Assembly: GCF_900143625.1 (NCBI RefSeq)
Contig: NZ_FRFF01000167.1
Span: 1 to 64,000 of the forward strand
Origin: Nocardiopsis sp. JB363
GTDB lineage: Bacteria; Actinomycetota; Actinomycetes; Streptosporangiales; Streptosporangiaceae
Direction of reading: 5' to 3'
DNA: 64,000 bases
Position 1 is the first letter of the stretch, and every line of letters begins with the position of its first letter. The position numbers and the translations under genes were made by a program. This document shows, piece after piece, positions 52,092 through 60,818 of the stretch. The notes under the pieces were generated by a model, which was not told the DNA's origin, made no database searches, and worked only from the letters and a program-made list of their open reading frames with translations.

Positions 52092-54983
52092 GTGGACGAA
52101 TGGTCCCCCCGACAGCCGGATTCCTCTGGCCCGCCCGACGATCAGTCGGACGGTACCGACGCGCGGCAGCCGCGCCCGGAGAATCCCTACCGCATCCCCC
52201 AACGGCCACCCGGGGCTCGCCCCAAGGACACCGGCGGTCTCGGTTTCGGGCACCCGCGCCCCGCGGACCCCGAACCGAGCACTCCCGCCACCGAGGCCTG
52301 GGAAGCGCAAGGGGATACCGGTGGGACCGAGGACGCCGAGCGCCCGGACCGCGCGCTCGGTGGCGGTGACGCGCCCTGGAGCCCACCCGAGCCCGAGACC
52401 TCCTCCGAGCGGAACCCCGCCGACAGCCCGCGCCCCTGGGACGTGGCCCCCGCCGATTCCGCGTCGCAGGATCGTGAGCGGCCCGCGGAGAACCTGTGGG
52501 ACACCCCCGGCGGTGGCGGTGCTGCTTCCTGGGACGTCGGTGCCGAGCCCGCGCAGCAGAGCCCGACCTCTTCCTTCGAGCCCGAACCCGAACCCGAACC
52601 CGGCCCCGCCGGCTGGGGTCTGGCCCCCGAACCACCGGCCGGCCAGGACAGCTGGAGCCACGGCCGAACCGAGGAGCAGGGGCTGGACCAGGATCACTGG
52701 AACGCACCGGCCCCCGAGACCTCGTGGGACGACGCTCAGAGCGGTCGGGAAACCTCCGGCGACCACCCCGAGTGGGGCCGGCCCGCACAGTCCGCGCCAG
52801 GCGACCACGGCGGGCAGGCCGGCGACCCACGCAGATCCTGGGGCGAGGAGACCTTCCCGGAACGCCCCGAGAACGAGTGGGGCGAACCAGCACAGAACGC
52901 CCCCTGGGAGCACCAGGCGGCCTCTGGGGCCGGCGAGGACCACTGGGGCGCCCCGGCCGCGGCCGAGTCCGCTCCGGGCGGCTGGGAGCCCTCCACGGAG
53001 TCCGCTCAGAACCACTGGGGAGCGCCCGCCCCCGACCCCCGGGAAGGCTGGGGTCAGACCCCGCCGGAACCGGCCTCCACCGAGTCCTGGGAGACGCCCT
53101 ACCGCGGGCAGGCCACCTACGGGGGCGATACCCCCTACCCGGGTTCGGCCCCGCTTCGGCCCGAGGACGGCATCACCCCTCAGCAGGAGAACCAGGGCCA
53201 GGGATACGAGTACCTCTACAGCGGTCCCGGCGGCCAGGGTCCCGGAGGCCCCCAGGGCCCCGACGGCCCCGACGACGGCTACCACGACAACGACGCCTAC
53301 GACCCCGGACCGCCGCGGAAGAAGTCCCGCCGCGGACTGTTCATCGGTCTGGCCGCGGTCGTGGTCGTCCTGGCCCTGGTCGGCGGTGGAGTGGGCTGGT
53401 ACGTCTACACCCTGCCCGAGCCCGAGGAGGCCACCACCGAGTACGAGGCCGCCTGGGAAGAGCAGGACTTCGCCCGACTGGCCGCCGTCACCACCGGTGA
53501 CGACGCCGAGGCGATCCTCGGCGGAATCGACGCCGGTCTGGGTGTGGACGGGGTCGACGTGGAGATCGGTACCCCGGTCACCGACGGCGGCACCGGAAGC
53601 GCCTCCTACGAGGTGACGCTCTCGCTGACCAACGCCTCGGACTGGGGCTGGGAGGGCGAACTCCCGCTCGTGCGCGAGGACGGTGAGTGGTGGGTCGACT
53701 TCTCCCCCGAGGTCGCCTACCCGGGACTGGGTGAGGGCCAGGTACTCGCCCGCACCGCCGTGTTCGGCGAGCGCGGCCAGATCCAGGCAGCCGACGGCAC
53801 CCGCCTGGACACCCCGGACGTGTCCGGTTCGCTGCAGATGATCATCGGCGGACTGGGCGAGGCCGACGAGGACGACATCGAGCGGTTGGGCCCGGCCTAC
53901 AGCATCGGCGACACCGTCGGTAAGAGCGGGCTCCAGCGCACCTACGAGGAGCGCCTGGCCGGTGAGGCCGCGACCACCATCCTGATGGTGGACGCCGCCG
54001 CGGCCGAGGAGCCCGACTCGTTGGAGGCCACCGAGGACAACACCCTGGCGACCCTGGACGGGTCCGACGGCGAGTCCATCACGACCAGTGTCGACATGGG
54101 GGTCCAGAACGCGGCGTCGAACGCCATCATCGACGCCGACGACCCGGCCGGGCTGGTCGCGATCCGCCCTTCCACCGGGGAGATCCTGGCCGCGGTGAAC
54201 GTGCCCGGCGGGTTCAACCGGGCCTTCGAGGGCCAGTACGCGCCCGGTTCGTCGTTCAAGATCGTCACCTACAGCGCGCTGTTGGACAACGGTCTTTCCA
54301 CGGACGCCACGATGGACTGTCCCGAGGAGTACGAGCTGGGCGGGTGGCCGTTCCGCAACGCGGGCGAGGCCGAGTACGGCGAGCAGTCGGTGACCGAGGC
54401 GTTCGCGACCTCCTGCAACACCGCGCTCGTGCACGAGATCGGTGAGCACCTGAACCCGGAGACGCTGCTTTCCAGCGCCGAGCAGTTCGGGATGAACAAG
54501 CCGTTGGACATCGGAGTGACCACCCACGAGCCCAGCTTCCCGCCGGTGGACAGCACCACCATGATGGGCGCGCAGGGCATCGGTCAGGGCCAGATCCTCA
54601 CCTCGCCGCTGCACATGGCGACGGTGCCCGCGGCGGTCGCCGACGGTTCGTGGCGGCACCCGGTCCTGGTGACCGAACCGGCCTCCGAGGAACTGCCGGA
54701 GCCGACGGCCATCGCCAACGCCGAGGCGCTGCGGCCGATGATGCGCGCGGTGATCACCGACGGCACCGCCAAGAACGTCGACTTCGATGGCGAGGTGTAC
54801 GGCAAGACCGGAACCGCGGAGTACGGGACGGCCGAGGACGCCGACGAGGACGACGAGCTGCCCAGCCACGCGTGGATGGTCGGTTACAAGGGCGACGTGG
54901 CCTTCGCCGTGGTGGTGGACGGCGGCGGTGGCGGTTCGGCCGTGGCCGGTCCGCTGGCCGCGAAGTTCACCAACGCGCTCTAG
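52092..54983 (+). CDS. Class B penicillin-binding protein with a long disordered N-terminus
   Basis: A 963-residue protein. Residues 1-405 are disordered and rich in Pro, Glu, Gly and Trp, with repeated Trp-Gly-x-Pro-Ala-like units (about 200-320). A membrane helix at about 412-434 is followed by an NTF2-like/MecA_N-type domain (about 437-545), a linker domain and the transpeptidase. Its motifs are SSFK (720-723), SCN (774-776) and KTG (905-907). It cross-links peptidoglycan outside the membrane. The cytoplasmic 400-residue tail is much longer than usual and may bind division or polarity proteins. The GTG at 52092 has GAAGGA 9 nt upstream. Confidence 0.9.
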   Translation: MDEWSPRQPDSSGPPDDQSDGTDARQPRPENPYRIPQRPPGARPKDTGGLGFGHPRPADPEPSTPATEAWEAQGDTGGTEDAERPDRALGGGDAPWSPPEPETSSERNPADSPRPWDVAPADSASQDRERPAENLWDTPGGGGAASWDVGAEPAQQSPTSSFEPEPEPEPGPAGWGLAPEPPAGQDSWSHGRTEEQGLDQDHWNAPAPETSWDDAQSGRETSGDHPEWGRPAQSAPGDHGGQAGDPRRSWGEETFPERPENEWGEPAQNAPWEHQAASGAGEDHWGAPAAAESAPGGWEPSTESAQNHWGAPAPDPREGWGQTPPEPASTESWETPYRGQATYGGDTPYPGSAPLRPEDGITPQQENQGQGYEYLYSGPGGQGPGGPQGPDGPDDGYHDNDAYDPGPPRKKSRRGLFIGLAAVVVVLALVGGGVGWYVYTLPEPEEATTEYEAAWEEQDFARLAAVTTGDDAEAILGGIDAGLGVDGVDVEIGTPVTDGGTGSASYEVTLSLTNASDWGWEGELPLVREDGEWWVDFSPEVAYPGLGEGQVLARTAVFGERGQIQAADGTRLDTPDVSGSLQMIIGGLGEADEDDIERLGPAYSIGDTVGKSGLQRTYEERLAGEAATTILMVDAAAAEEPDSLEATEDNTLATLDGSDGESITTSVDMGVQNAASNAIIDADDPAGLVAIRPSTGEILAAVNVPGGFNRAFEGQYAPGSSFKIVTYSALLDNGLSTDATMDCPEEYELGGWPFRNAGEAEYGEQSVTEAFATSCNTALVHEIGEHLNPETLLSSAEQFGMNKPLDIGVTTHEPSFPPVDSTTMMGAQGIGQGQILTSPLHMATVPAAVADGSWRHPVLVTEPASEELPEPTAIANAEALRPMMRAVITDGTAKNVDFDGEVYGKTGTAEYGTAEDADEDDELPSHAWMVGYKGDVAFAVVVDGGGGGSAVAGPLAAKFTNAL

Positions 54984-55013
54984 TCGGTCCCGCGCTCGAA
55001 ACCCACCGATGAG

Positions 55014-55066
55014 ACTGCTCCCTGGGAGTGGGACCGCAAACCCGGTCCCATCGACCAGGGAGCAGT
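55014..55066 (+). terminator. Terminator of the penicillin-binding protein gene
   Basis: ACTGCTCCCTGG (55014-55025) and CCAGGGAGCAGT (55055-55066) form a perfect outer stem enclosing a second stem (GGGACC with GGTCCC), followed by TTTCG. It starts 31 nt beyond the stop. Confidence 0.9.
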
Positions 55067-55551
55067 TTCGTGAGAGCGGATGGCTCGCTCGTCCCTCCCG
55101 ACGCCCGAAGACGTGATCCTTGCGTGCTCCGGGCACGCAAGCGCAAGTGCAAGGGAATGGCGAGGAGTCGTTGGTCCGGCCGGGGCGGGCTCGACCGTCG
55201 ATTCCGCCGATCGACGAGGGGCCGGACCAGCCGATGCGAAGGCCGGCGGGGCGAGAGTCCCGCATGTGCTCGCCTTCGGCCATCGGAGTGATGTCCGAGT
55301 CGGTCGAGTTCGGGTGAGAAGCAGGCTTTCCCCACGCCACTGCCGTCTCTCCGACGCGCAAGAAGGAGGTCGGGGTTGCACAGAGCGAGTCATTATTACT
55401 TTAAGTAACTAGACAGATGCATAGTGTTATGAACAAAGGTGTGCGGGCATTCCCTTCAGCGGCGCCGAAAACGGATTCCGCTGACCGAGGGTCGGAGGAA
55501 CAGGCGCTTCCCGGACCGACACGGTGTCGGTCCACGTCGGAAGGACAAAGC
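55067..55551. other. Gene-free interval (485 nt) with an AT-rich promoter-like block
   Basis: No credible gene is seen. A long inverted repeat is present at about 55174-55227 (GGTCCGGCC with GGCCGGACC). At about 55389-55440 the sequence becomes strikingly AT-rich (ATTATTACTTTAAGTAACTA) compared with the rest of the window, probably the promoter of the secreted repeat gene that follows. The 110-nt leader to its start is long. Confidence 0.5.
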
Positions 55552-55821
55552 ATGAACCGCAAGACTGTCGCTCGCATCGCCTTCGCCGCCGTCGTCGCCC
55601 CGACCCTGGCCTTCGGCGCTCCCGCCGCCGCGATGGCGGACAGCTACTTCAACGCGGAGTCGACCGCCGCCGGTTTCGAGGGCGCCGCCAGCAACAGCGT
55701 GACCGCCATCGCCGTGGATGGTAGCCACAAGCACGACGGTGGCTCCTACTTCGAGCACAACGCCAGCGCTGCGGGCCCCCTGGGTGCCGCCAGCAACAGC
55801 ACCACGAGTGCGGCCAACTAA
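55552..55821 (+). CDS. Small secreted protein with two tandem repeats
   Basis: An 89-residue protein. The N-terminal 30 residues are a Sec signal peptide (MNRKTVARIAFAAVV, then APAAAMA before the likely cleavage). The mature part consists of two similar units of about 20-25 residues: SYFNAESTAAGFEGAASNS and SYFEHNASAAGPLGAASNS, separated by a His/Lys/Asp stretch (DGSHKHDGG). The ATG at 55552 has GGAAGG upstream. The family is unknown to me. The next gene encodes a protein with the same repeat, so the two are paralogues and probably act together on the cell surface. Confidence 0.72.
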   Translation: MNRKTVARIAFAAVVAPTLAFGAPAAAMADSYFNAESTAAGFEGAASNSVTAIAVDGSHKHDGGSYFEHNASAAGPLGAASNSTTSAAN

Positions 55822-55894
55822 CTCTGATCCTGCCGGGCGCGGCGATTCCCGAGCCGCCGCGCCCGGCCATGCACCGGAGGAAGAGGTAACGCCA

Positions 55895-56143
55895 ATGCCC
55901 TCAGTAAGAGGAGCGCTGTGCGTGGGTATCGCGGCAGTGGGCCTGACGGTGGGCGCGCCCTCACTGGCGATGGCCGACGCGGGTTTCCAGCACGACTCCA
56001 GCTCCGCGGGGCCGGAGGGCGCCACCCTGAGCCTGGTTCGCAGCCACGTGAGCGATGACGGAAGCGTGAGCTACGAACATGTGACCTACACCGCTGGTCC
56101 TGGGAGCGCGGGAGTGGACCGGATCAACAGCATGGCCGAATGA
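55895..56143 (+). CDS. Small secreted protein, paralogue of the preceding one
   Basis: An 82-residue protein with a signal peptide (GALCVGIAAVGLTVGAPSLAMA) and a mature part with two diverged copies of the same unit: AGFQHDSSSAGPEGATLSL and SYEHVTYTAGPGSAGVDRI. The shared pattern is aromatic-x-His/Asn-x-x-Ser/Thr, then a small residue, Ala, Gly, Pro, x, Gly/Ala. The ATG at 55895 follows GGAGGAAGAGG and lies 73 nt behind the first gene, so both are probably cotranscribed. Confidence 0.7.
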   Translation: MPSVRGALCVGIAAVGLTVGAPSLAMADAGFQHDSSSAGPEGATLSLVRSHVSDDGSVSYEHVTYTAGPGSAGVDRINSMAE

Positions 56144-56158
56144 ACCATCACGGCCAGG

Positions 56159-56181
56159 GCGGGCAGTCGTCGACTGCCCGC
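56159..56181 (+). terminator. Hairpin after the repeat-protein genes
   Basis: GCGGGCAGT (56159-56167) pairs with ACTGCCCGC (56173-56181) around a 5-nt loop, 15 nt beyond the stop of the second secreted protein. Confidence 0.72.
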
Positions 56182-56252
56182 TCACGTGTGTCCGGGCCGA
56201 GGGCCCGATCGCGCACACGGCTGATCGCACGAACGGTGAGCGGAAGGAAGAG

Positions 56253-56819
56253 ATGCGCCACCATTGGAAACCCATACTCATGGGAACGGCTCTGACGTTG
56301 TGCTGCGCGGGTGTGACGGGCGGAGCGCACCCCGACGCGACCGGCCCGAACCCGAGCGCCACGTCCCCGGTCGCCCAACCCGGCGTCACCGCCGAATGGC
56401 CGCCTGCCTGGCTCGACGCCTCGTCGACGGAGTCGTGGCCCGAGGCGGAAGAGGAGACCCTGCGCCTGGTGAACCAGGAGCGGGCCCGAAGCGGCTGTGA
56501 TCCGGTCCAGGTCGACGAACGCCTCGCCCAAGCCGCTCGCGAGCACAGTCGCCACATGGCCGGGCAGGGCAAGGTCACCCACGTCGGTTCCCAGGGTCGA
56601 TCCTTCACCCAACGGGCCAAGGCAGCGGGTTACGACCGGCCCTCGGGCGAGGTCACCGCCGCCGGCTACGACACGGCCGCCGAGACGGTGCGCACCTGGG
56701 TCGAAAGCTCGGGACACCGGAAGGTACTCCTGAATTGCGACTCGGTGGACACCGGTGTCGGGGTGGTCACCGCCGAGGACGGCGTCTACTGGACCCAGGT
56801 CTTCGGGCTCGGTTCCTGA
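56253..56819 (+). CDS. Secreted CAP (SCP/PR1-like) domain protein
   Basis: A 188-residue protein with an N-terminal signal peptide (about 1-26, with a CC pair) and a CAP domain. LRLVNQERARSGCDPVQVD, REHSRHMAGQGKVTHVGSQG and GYDTAAETVRTWVESSGHRKVLLN are the conserved blocks, with the two histidines of the CAP cavity. The function of bacterial CAP proteins is mostly unknown. The ATG at 56253 follows GGAAGGAAGAG. Whether it belongs to the same unit as the repeat proteins is doubtful, since a hairpin intervenes. Confidence 0.88.
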   Translation: MRHHWKPILMGTALTLCCAGVTGGAHPDATGPNPSATSPVAQPGVTAEWPPAWLDASSTESWPEAEEETLRLVNQERARSGCDPVQVDERLAQAAREHSRHMAGQGKVTHVGSQGRSFTQRAKAAGYDRPSGEVTAAGYDTAAETVRTWVESSGHRKVLLNCDSVDTGVGVVTAEDGVYWTQVFGLGS

Positions 56820-56988
56820 GGCCGCTTCCCGTCCACGGAGCGGCCATCGCGCACACACGCGCCACGCCTCGCCCGCGGTCGGGTTCGTCCACACTCTGAA
56901 ACCCGCACGCCCATGGGGAAGGTTCCGTCGGTCGACGGGACCTTCGCCCATGTCCGAGGGTCGCCGGTGCCGGCCGTGGTCGACCGAA

Positions 56989-57027
56989 GGGCCCCGCTCC
57001 GGACACGATGTCCGGGCTACGGGGCCC
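56989..57027. terminator. Bidirectional terminator
   Basis: GGGCCCCG (56989-56996) pairs with CGGGGCCC (57020-57027), with an inner stem CCGGACA/TGTCCGG. It lies between the CAP gene on plus and the DUF3040 gene on minus. Confidence 0.82.
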
Positions 57028-57060
57028 CTTGAGCGTGACGAACCGGGTCCGCCCGGTGAG

Positions 57061-57414
57061 CTATCCGACCGGGTCGGCGGGTTCGGTCCGGCCGTCCGCG
57101 GTCTCCCCCTCTGGGACCGGGTCCGGCACGGTATCGGTTCCCTCGCTGCTCTCCGAGGTTCCGGTGGCTCGTGGCTGGTCCGGTTGTGGGGCACTCGGAG
57201 TGAGGACGAACAACAGCACCAAGAGCCCCGCGGTGACCGCGGCGATCAAAGCGCAGGCCACCCATGGTCTCCAGCTCCGTAGCCCAGGGTCGGCCGGGGC
57301 GTCCGGATCGTCGATTCCGAAGGCCTCTAGACGGCCGGCCAGTTCCGGAGCGTCCTCGCTGAGCTGTTTCTCGATCTCAGCGAGAATCCTCCGTTCGTGT
57401 TCTCTCAGGGACAT
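57061..57414 (-). CDS. DUF3040 membrane protein
   Basis: A 117-residue protein typical of actinobacteria. The opening MSLREHERRILAEIEKQL is the DUF3040 signature. One membrane helix follows at about residues 52-72 (VACALIAAVTAGLLVLLFVL), with an acidic, disordered outer tail. The ATG at 57414 has GAGGAGG upstream. The function is unknown. Confidence 0.88.
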   Translation of the reverse strand: MSLREHERRILAEIEKQLSEDAPELAGRLEAFGIDDPDAPADPGLRSWRPWVACALIAAVTAGLLVLLFVLTPSAPQPDQPRATGTSESSEGTDTVPDPVPEGETADGRTEPADPVG

Positions 57415-57600
57415 GGCACCCTCCTCAACCGCCGGGGAAGGACTTCGTCGTCGGGTGCTAACAGTCTCCCCCAGGCGGGCGGCGCTTATCCAAGCGTCCA
57501 CAGGTTTTTCCGGGTCCCTTTTCTGCCGGTTCGCGAAATCGGGGCGAGAGCCCTCATCGCGCGAGGGCCATAGGTCCCCGACCAGAGGGGAAAGAGGCCC

Positions 57601-58701
57601 TCATCCGGGGTAGCACTCGACCTCGGTGGCCTTGACCCCGGCCCAGACCTCCTCGCCCCGGGCGAGCCCGAGTTCGGCCAGGGCCGCCGGAGTGATGTCG
57701 GCCGCCAGGGACAGAACACCCTCCAGGTTCACCCGCACCTGATCGCCGAAACGTTCGATCCCCTCCACCCGCAGCCGCCACATGTTGCGCGGGCTGCCGT
57801 GGGGACGCTCCTGGTACAGGGCCACGGCGCGCGGGGGGAAGGCCACCAGGACACGCCCGTGACGGGCTTCCCGGACCTCCACCCCGGCGGGCTCTCCCGA
57901 GCCGTCTCCGTCCAGGGTGACGGTGCCTCCTCGCGCCTCGCCCCGGAACAGGTTGAGGCCCACCAGTCGGGCGACGTAGGTGGTGCGGGGGCGGCGGGCC
58001 ACCTCGGCCGGTGTGCCCTCCTGCACCAACCGGCCGTCCTCGATGACGGCGATGTGGTCGGCCAGCACCATGGCGTCGAGCGGGTCGTGGGTGACCAGGA
58101 CCGTCACCCCGTCGAACTCCTCCAGAAGGTGTCTCAGGCGCGAGCGCACCGCCACACGCGTACTGGCGTCCAGAGCGGCCATGGGTTCGTCCATCAGCAG
58201 CATGCGAGGGCGGACCGCCAGGGCACGGGCCAGAGCGACCCGTTGGGCCTGGCCACCGGACAGCCGCGGTGGCCGGGACGCGGAGTGGTCGCCCAGGTCC
58301 ATGTGGTCCAGCAGGGCACGGGCGCGTTCGCGTGCCTCGGCGCGCCCCACGCCCTGACAGCGCGGCCCGAAGGCGACGTTGTCGAGGGCGCTCATGTGCG
58401 GGAACAGCAGGTAGTCCTGGAAGACCATGCCGATGGGGCGGTGCTCGACGGCCGTGGTGGTGTGGTCGTCACCGTTCAGGCGGATGTGTCCGCCCGTGAG
58501 CGGGACCAGACCGGCCAGGGCGCGCAGAGCCGAGGACTTCCCGGCCCCGTTGGGCCCCAGCAGCGCCAGGATGCGGCCGGGCGGACAGGACAGGCGGACG
58601 TCCAGATCGAACGAACCCCGACTCAATCGCAGGTCCGCGTCCAGACCCGGGTGCGGCGAGGGATCGGAGTCGGTCGGGGCAGGGGTGGTCCGGGTGGCCA
58701 T
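57601..58701 (-). CDS. modC: Molybdate ABC transporter ATP-binding protein
   Basis: A 366-residue ATPase that powers molybdate import. Walker A is GPNGAGKSS, the signature LSGGQAQRVALARAL and Walker B MLLMDEPMAAL, with the H-loop in VTHDPLDAM. The C-terminal 130 residues hold a TOBE/Mop-like regulatory domain (MWRLRVEGIERFGDQVRVNL). The ATG at 58701 overlaps the modB stop by one base (TGATG). It is the last gene of the operon. Confidence 0.9.
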   Translation of the reverse strand: MATRTTPAPTDSDPSPHPGLDADLRLSRGSFDLDVRLSCPPGRILALLGPNGAGKSSALRALAGLVPLTGGHIRLNGDDHTTTAVEHRPIGMVFQDYLLFPHMSALDNVAFGPRCQGVGRAEARERARALLDHMDLGDHSASRPPRLSGGQAQRVALARALAVRPRMLLMDEPMAALDASTRVAVRSRLRHLLEEFDGVTVLVTHDPLDAMVLADHIAVIEDGRLVQEGTPAEVARRPRTTYVARLVGLNLFRGEARGGTVTLDGDGSGEPAGVEVREARHGRVLVAFPPRAVALYQERPHGSPRNMWRLRVEGIERFGDQVRVNLEGVLSLAADITPAALAELGLARGEEVWAGVKATEVECYPG

Positions 58702-59525
58702 CAGGGGTTCACCCACCTCTCGCGCAGGGTGACCAGGACGGCCAGGGAGACCAGGAGCAGGACCAGACTGAGCACGATGGCGGCCTCGGGGTCGCGTTGC
58801 ATGGCCATGTAGACCGCCAACGGCATGGTCTGGGTGGTACCGGGGAAGTTTCCGGCAAAGGTGATGGTGGCGCCGAACTCACCCAGGGCGCGCGCCCAGC
58901 ACAGGATCGCGCCCGCGCCGATGCCGGGAAGCACCATGGGCAGGGTGACACGGGTGAAGATCGTGACGCGGCTCGCGCCCAGGGTCGCGGCGGCCTCCTC
59001 GTACCGTCGGTCGGCGCCGCGCAGCGCCCCCTCGACGGTGATCACCAGGAAGGGCATGGCCACGAACACCTGGGCGATGACCACGGCGGCGGGGGTGAAG
59101 GGCAGGGTCAGTCCGAACCAGGCGTCCAGGTAGCGGCCGACCAGCCCGTTGCGGCCCAGCACGAGCAACAGGGCCACACCACCGACCACCGGGGGGATGA
59201 CCAGGGGGATGGTGACCAGGGCCCGCACGACGCGGCGGCCGGGGAACTCGGTGCGCGCCAGCATCCAGGCCAGCGGAACACCGAAGGACAAGGAGACGAG
59301 GGTGGCCACCGTGGCGGTGGACAGCGACAGCCACAGGGCGGCCAGCACCTCGGGTTCGGTGACGCGCTCCACCATGGTGGGCCAGGGCGCGCGGACGAGC
59401 AGCCCGGCGAAGGGCAGGATCAGGAACGACAGGCCCACCAGCGCGGGCAGGACGAGGATCCAGGGGACCCGCCCCGACCGGGTGCGCGGGGCACGCCGAT
59501 CGGAGCGGGTCGCGACGGCGGTCAC
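58701..59525 (-). CDS. modB: Molybdate ABC transporter permease
   Basis: A 274-residue membrane protein with about six helices. The EAAATLGASRVTIFTRVTLP segment is the EAA loop contacting ModC. The GTG at 59525 overlaps the modA stop by 4 nt. The order modA-modB-modC is standard. Confidence 0.92.
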   Translation of the reverse strand: MTAVATRSDRRAPRTRSGRVPWILVLPALVGLSFLILPFAGLLVRAPWPTMVERVTEPEVLAALWLSLSTATVATLVSLSFGVPLAWMLARTEFPGRRVVRALVTIPLVIPPVVGGVALLLVLGRNGLVGRYLDAWFGLTLPFTPAAVVIAQVFVAMPFLVITVEGALRGADRRYEEAAATLGASRVTIFTRVTLPMVLPGIGAGAILCWARALGEFGATITFAGNFPGTTQTMPLAVYMAMQRDPEAAIVLSLVLLLVSLAVLVTLRERWVNP

Positions 59526-60373
59526 GGGGTGCCGAACCCCGCGTCCCGCAGGACCGGGGCACCCTCGGTGGTGACGAACTCGACCCAGGCGGCGGCCAGG
59601 TCGGTGTCGCCCGAAGCGGAGAGGACACCGATCGGGTAGTCGTTGATCGCCTCCTCGGACTCGGGGAAGTCCAGGCCCTCCACCCGGCCCTCGGCGGAGA
59701 TGACGTCGGTGGCGTAGACCAGGCCGGCGTCCACCTCGCCCAGCTCGACCTTGGTCAGGACGGCCCGTACGTCCTCTTCCAGGGTGACGGGGGTGACGTC
59801 CAGGTCGGCGGCCTCCAGCGCGGTCACCGTGGCGGCGCCGCAGGGCACCTCCTGCGAGCAGAAGGCCACGTCGACGTCGTCCTCGGCCAGGTCGGCGAAG
59901 CTCTCGACGCCGGCGGGGTTGTCCGGTGGCACCGCGATCCGCAGGTTGTTGGTGACGAAGACCTGTCCGTCCTCGCTGTGTTCAGCGGCCCAATCGGCGT
60001 CCAGACCCTCGCCCTCCACGACCTGGCCCATGGTGTCGGTGTCGGCGGCGGCGAACACGTCGGCGGGTGCGCCGGAGTTGATCTGCTGGGCGAGTTCGCT
60101 GCTGCCGGCGAAGTTGAAGGTGACCTCCACCTCCGGGTTCTCCTCCTCGAAGGAGGTGGCGATCTCCTCGAACACGTCGGTGAGGGACGCGGCGGCGAAC
60201 ACGGTGAGCTCACCACTGAACGCGGCGCCGTCGGCCCCTCCCCCGGACCCTTCCTCGGTGTCGGCGCCCCCGCCGGAGCAGGCGGTCAGCGCCAGGACGA
60301 GTGCGGCCGTGGCCGCGGTCGGTCCGTGGGCGGTACGCCTCGGGCGGGGGGAACGAGCGGTGGGCTCACGCAT
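59522..60373 (-). CDS. modA: Molybdate-binding lipoprotein
   Basis: A 283-residue periplasmic-type binding protein anchored as a lipoprotein. The lipobox LTAC lies near residue 32 after a hydrophobic stretch (TAATAALVLALTAC). SGELTVFAAASLTDVFEEI, NFAGSSELAQQI and GAPADVFAAAD line the oxyanion site of the ModA family. The ATG at 60373 overlaps the preceding regulator gene by 8 nt. Confidence 0.93.
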   Translation of the reverse strand: MREPTARSPRPRRTAHGPTAATAALVLALTACSGGGADTEEGSGGGADGAAFSGELTVFAAASLTDVFEEIATSFEEENPEVEVTFNFAGSSELAQQINSGAPADVFAAADTDTMGQVVEGEGLDADWAAEHSEDGQVFVTNNLRIAVPPDNPAGVESFADLAEDDVDVAFCSQEVPCGAATVTALEAADLDVTPVTLEEDVRAVLTKVELGEVDAGLVYATDVISAEGRVEGLDFPESEEAINDYPIGVLSASGDTDLAAAWVEFVTTEGAPVLRDAGFGTP

Positions 60374-60767
60374 GGTGTCCTCCGGTGGTCTCGATGATGA
60401 CGTTGGTGGACTTGACGACCGCGGTGGCCACGGTCCCGACCTCCAGGCCGAGCTCGTCGGCGGCCTCACGGCTCATCAGGGAGACCACCCGGTGTGGTCC
60501 GGCCTGGAGTTCGACGGCGGCCATCACCTGGTCGCGGACCACATTGGTCACCAGGCCCTGGAAGCGGTTGCGGGCGGAGGAGACGCGACGGCCCGGGTCG
60601 TCGTCGACGCCGGCCCGCATGAAGGCCGCGAGTTCGGCGCCGTCGAGACGGCGACGCCCGGTGGTGTCGCGTTCGGCTGGCAGTCTCCCGGAGTCGACCC
60701 AGCGTCGGACGGTGTCGGCGCTGACCCCGAGCAGCTCGGCGGCCTCACTGATCTGGAAGGTGGGCAT
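60366..60767 (-). CDS. Mop-domain protein with N-terminal helix-turn-helix (molybdate-responsive regulator)
   Basis: A 133-residue protein. The N-terminus is an excisionase/MerR-type HTH (FQISEAAELLGVSADTVRRW). The C-terminus is a Mop/TOBE molybdate-binding domain (ARNRFQGLVTNVVRDQVMAAVEL ... TVATAVVKSTNVIIET). It probably senses molybdate and controls the operon of which it is the first gene. It is distinct from ModE, whose HTH is of the LysR type. Confidence 0.88.
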   Translation of the reverse strand: MPTFQISEAAELLGVSADTVRRWVDSGRLPAERDTTGRRRLDGAELAAFMRAGVDDDPGRRVSSARNRFQGLVTNVVRDQVMAAVELQAGPHRVVSLMSREAADELGLEVGTVATAVVKSTNVIIETTGGHHA

Positions 60768-60779
60768 ACGAAGAACCTA

Positions 60780-60818
60780 CTAGCCGCAGTCGCGAGGCCA
60801 TAATGGACCTTTGGCTAG
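60780..60818. promoter_or_regulatory. Inverted repeat in the promoter of the molybdate operon
   Basis: CTAGCC (60780-60785) and GGCTAG (60813-60818) are exact inverted copies 27 nt apart. They flank the probable transcription start on minus, with TATGAT just upstream (about 60822-60827). A candidate site for the HTH-Mop regulator. Confidence 0.45.

Noticed and set aside
52086-55361. 1091-codon open frame on minus opposite the penicillin-binding protein gene
   Set aside because: It mirrors the plus-strand gene codon for codon, is rich in Gly, Val, Arg and His without motifs, and runs through the terminator.
55080-55412. 110-codon open frame in the interval before the secreted repeat genes
   Set aside because: It has no start context, no recognisable composition and overlaps an inverted repeat and the AT-rich promoter block.
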